Source of the DNA: Salvelinus alpinus
Taxonomy: Eukaryota; Chordata; Actinopteri; Salmoniformes; Salmonidae
Length of the DNA: 64,000 bases
Assembly: GCF_045679555.1 (NCBI RefSeq)
Contig: NC_092096.1
Span: 17,698,771 to 17,762,770 of the forward strand
Reading direction: 5' to 3'
A model generated the notes under the pieces. That model was not told the origin of the DNA. It did no database searches and saw only the letters and a program-made list of their open reading frames with translations. The translations under genes were made by a program, and so were the position numbers. How positions within the stretch are numbered: position 1 is the first letter of the stretch; every line of letters begins with the position of its first letter. Positions 33,998 through 64,000 of the stretch are shown one piece after another.

Positions 33998-34003
33998 AAT
34001 AAA
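33998..34003 (+). promoter_or_regulatory. gsap: polyadenylation signal AATAAA for GSAP
   Basis: A canonical AATAAA lies about 1.02 kb after the GSAP stop codon, followed by T/GT-rich sequence (atatttgtttgcatgtttc). It is the first strong signal after the stop on this strand. Confidence 0.7.
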
Positions 34004-34389
34004 ATATTTGTTTGCATGTTTCTAACAACTGTCTGTCTTCGTTCAATAAGACTGCTCATGACAGCCGTGGCAGCGTCACATTGACACTATTCCCCATGAC
34101 TCATACAGTGACATTAAGGGACAGATAAGTCAACCATAAATAAGTATATTATCCCATGCTAATGTTAGCCACTCTGCTGCAGTGTGGATTGTTATGGTTG
34201 AGACAGTCAGAGACACACCCTGTTAGCTGAGGGAACAGACGGAGACCTGGCTGACTCCACAGATACAGTCGCTCAGGAAATGAACAGGCGTTCTACACCA
34301 TATCTGATGTCACTGGTTTGGACGCTTCCACAAATCAGAACACCAGGCACACTTCTCCAAAAGCCAAACTTTGATTCTCAGAATCGCAG

Positions 34390-34660
34390 AGCTCACTCAC
34401 ACATACAAACACACACTTACCACACACCACACTCACCACACATGCACACACACACACACACACTTACCACACACTCACCGCACACACTTACCACACACAC
34501 CACACTCACCACACACACACTCACCGCACACACTCACCACACACACACGCGCACACACTCGACACACACACTTACCACACACACCACACTCACAAACACA
34601 CACTCACAGCACACACTCACCACACACACACACACACGCACACACTCATCACCACATACT
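34390..34660. repeat. irregular CAC/CACA low-complexity repeat
   Basis: Interspersed cacacac, ttaccacacac and actcaccacac blocks. Open frames here are threonine/histidine low-complexity artefacts. Confidence 0.9.
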
Positions 34661-34909
34661 GACAGTCCCACTCCACTTTCTCTTCCTCCTTCAGCAGAAA
34701 TGTAAAGACTGATCAGTGAAATCCCTCTGAAAGGTTCTCTGTGAGGTTACTGGAGGAGGGTAAATAGAAACAGCTACAGTATCGCCAGTAAGACCTCGTG
34801 CCTCTGACTTCAGCAGAAATCCAACCCAGATGCATGGCACGCTCCCTGCTCCGCTTCTCAGGAAGGAACAAGGACCAAGACAGCAGACGAGGTTAAAATA
34901 TACCTGCTG

Positions 34910-34915
34910 TTTAAT
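34910..34915 (-). promoter_or_regulatory. ccdc146: possible poly(A) signal ATTAAA for CCDC146
   Basis: First reasonable signal on the - strand after the 27-bp array, about 1.9 kb from the stop codon. A non-canonical hexamer, so only a candidate. Confidence 0.3.
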
Positions 34916-35120
34916 GAGCTGTGTTGAGAATCTAAAGGCCCTATGATGATTGGCTGCTACACTCCTAGATGATAAATATTCTCCTGTCCCTGGTAACCCG
35001 AGTATCTCATATGGACTGCTATTAGTGCCAACAGAAATTTAACTGAATTAAATGTTGATTAAATGTATATTGACACTCATGTCACAGATAGATCTAGGTG
35101 GGTTAGACGTAGTAGTAGCA

Positions 35121-36842
35121 GGGTTTGGTCCAGGTCTACAGTATATCTCAATATGTTTGGTCCAGGTCTACAGTATATCTCAATATGTTTGGTCCAGGTC
35201 TACAGTATATATCAATGGGTTTGGTCCAGGTCTATATTTCAATGGGTTTGGTCCAGGTCTATATCTCAATGGGTTTGGTCCAGGTCTACAGTATATTTCA
35301 ATGGGTTTGGTCCAGGTCTATATTTCAATGGGTTTGGTCCAGGTCTATATTTCAATGGGTTTGGTCCAGGTCTATGTCTCAATGGGTTTGGTCCAGGTCT
35401 ATATTTCAATGGGTTTGGTCCAGGTCTATATTTCAATGGGTTTGGTCCAGGTTTATATCTCAATGGGTTTGGTCCAGGTCTATATTTCAATGGGTTTGGT
35501 CCAGGTCTATGTCTCAATGGGTTTGGTCCAGGTCTATATTTCAATGGGTTTGGTCCAGGTCTATATTTCAATGGGTTTGGACCAGGTCTATATCTCAATG
35601 GGTTTGGTCCAGGTCTATATTTCAATGGGTTTGGGTCCAGGTCTATATCTCAATGGGTTTGGTCCAGGTCTATATCTCAATGGGTTTGGTTCAGGTCTAT
35701 ATCTCAATGGGTTTGGTCCAGGTCTATATTTCAATGGGTTTGGTCCAGGTCTATATTTCAATGGGTTTGGTCCAGGTCTATATCTCAATGGGTTTGGTCC
35801 AGGTCTATATTTCAATGGGTTTGGTCCAGGTCTATATTTCAATGGGTTTGGTCCAGGTCTATATCTCAATGGGTTTGGTCCAGGTCTATATTTCAATGGG
35901 TTTGGACCAGGTCTATATCTCAATGGGTTTGGTCCAGGTCTATATTTCAATGGGTTTGGGTCCAGGTCTATATCTCAATGGGTTTGGTCCAGGTCTATAT
36001 CTCAATGGGTTTGGTTCAGGTCTATATCTCAATGGGTTTGGTCCAGGTCTATATTTCAATGGGTTTGGACCAGGTCTATATCTCAATGGGTTTGGTCCAG
36101 GTCTATATTTCAATGGGTTTGGGTCCAGGTCTATATTTCAATGGGTTTGGTCCAGGTCTATATCTCAATGGGTTTGGTCCAGGTCTATATTTCAATGGGT
36201 TTGGTCCAGGTCTATATCTCAATGGGTTTGGTCCAGGTCTATATTTCAATGGGTTTGGTCCAGGTCTATATCTCAATGGGTTTGGTTCAGGTCTATATCT
36301 CAATGGGTTTGGTCCAGGTCTATATCTCAATGGGTTTGGTCCAGGTCTATATTTCAATGGGTTTGGACCAGGTCTATATCTCACTGGGTTTGGTTCAGGT
36401 CTATATCTCAATGGGTTTGGTCCAGGTCTATATTTCAATGGGTTTGGACCAGGTCTATATCTCACTGGGTTTGGTTCAGGTCTATATCTCAATAGGTTTG
36501 ATCCAGGTCTACAGTATATCTCAATGGGTTTGGTCCAGGTCTATATCTCAATGGGTTTGGTCCAGGTCTATATCTCAATGGGTTTGGTCCAGGTCTATAT
36601 TTCAATGGGTTTGGACCAGGTCTATATCTCACTGGGTTTGGTTCAGGTCTATATCTCAATAGGTTTGATCCAGGTCTACAGTATATCTCAATGGGTTTGG
36701 TCCAGGTCTATATCTCAATGGGTTTGGTCCAGGTCTATATCTCAATGGGTTTGGTCCAGGTCTATATTTCAATGGGTTTGGTCCAGGTCTATATTTCAAT
36801 GGGTTTGGTCCAGGTCTATATTTCAATGGGTTTGGTCCAGGT

Positions 36843-36866
<24 letters not shown>
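35121..36866 (-). repeat. 27-bp minisatellite made of the CCDC146 C-terminal codons and stop codon (about 64 copies)
   Basis: On the - strand each unit reads CCCATTGAGATATAG then ACCTGGACCAAA. The gene's last codons are CCTGAACCAAAACCCATTGA followed by GATATAG, so the coding end ([13 protein letters not shown]) is the first, slightly diverged unit. GAG/GAA alternate in a regular pattern, and longer blocks recur (for example 35590-35650 versus 35900-35960). The whole array lies in the predicted 3' UTR. Frames of 456-607 codons on the + strand are artefacts of the 27-bp period. Confidence 0.95.

Positions 36867-64000
<27,134 letters not shown>

Larger units (their letters stand above)
32976..34020 (+). 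other. gsap: GSAP 3' UTR (predicted)
   Basis: Non-coding sequence from the stop codon to shortly after the AATAAA at 33998. It contains a 0.5-kb G-rich tandem array (33072-33580), then unique sequence. The exact cleavage site is not visible; a T/GT-rich stretch follows the signal. Confidence 0.6.
34021..35120. other. intergenic region between the two convergent genes
   Basis: Unique sequence with a CA/CAC low-complexity stretch at 34390-34660. A - strand ATTAAA (complement of 34910-34915) is a possible poly(A) signal for CCDC146 beyond the 27-bp array. No other gene was seen. Confidence 0.5.

Overview
This is vertebrate genomic DNA, most probably from a salmonid fish. The evidence is split genes with GT-AG introns, a teleost-type L2 LINE, Tc1 and hAT transposase fragments, and several short inverted-repeat elements that I recognise as common in salmonid genomes. 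No bacterial gene, operon or CRISPR array is present.

Two protein-coding genes lie tail to tail. On the + strand, eleven exons between 5606 and 32975 encode the last 299 residues of GSAP (gamma-secretase activating protein), followed by a 3' UTR with an AATAAA signal at 33998. On the - strand, exons from about 61409 down to 36843 encode the last 314 residues of CCDC146 (centriolar/axonemal coiled-coil protein), with one further upstream exon edge seen only as copies in the array at 61862-64000. The same convergent GSAP-CCDC146 neighbourhood exists in human. All exon junctions listed were read by hand and keep frame: GSAP 900 nt including stop, CCDC146 946 nt from the 61409 acceptor to the stop.

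Roughly 40 of the 64 kb is tandem repeat. By position: 37-bp array 1-5605; 33-bp 5784-5983; 26/22-bp 6136-17690; hAT fragment 18185-18767; 71-bp 19460-20750; TG-rich 20820-21298; 16-bp 21363-22020; Tc1 fragment 25361-25509; 13-bp 25600-25758; 66/61-bp 27029-27690; 45-bp 27820-30176; LINE tail 30200-30760; inverted-repeat element 31086-31570 with a 32-bp array 31562-32104; 18/19-bp array in the GSAP 3' UTR 33072-33580; 27-bp array 35121-36866; 55-bp 37684-38230; 27/20-bp 38690-39912; TG-rich 40379-40706; purine array 41239-41477; 38-bp 42800-43148; 51-bp 43149-46369; 28-bp 46641-48588; L2 LINE about 49400-55023; inverted-repeat elements 55276-56270; 19-bp array 56795-61110; GA array 61411-61687; 65/61-bp array 61862-64000.

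The most unusual observation is that several arrays are built from the edges of exons. The 37-bp array repeats a GSAP 3' splice site plus the start of its exon about 150 times. The 27-bp array repeats the last codons and stop codon of CCDC146 about 60 times in its 3' UTR. The 65/61-bp array repeats the 3' end and GT donor of a CCDC146 exon more than 30 times. Two more CCDC146 acceptors have a purine/pyrimidine microsatellite as their polypyrimidine tract. All long reading frames inside the arrays are artefacts of the repeats and are not annotated as genes.
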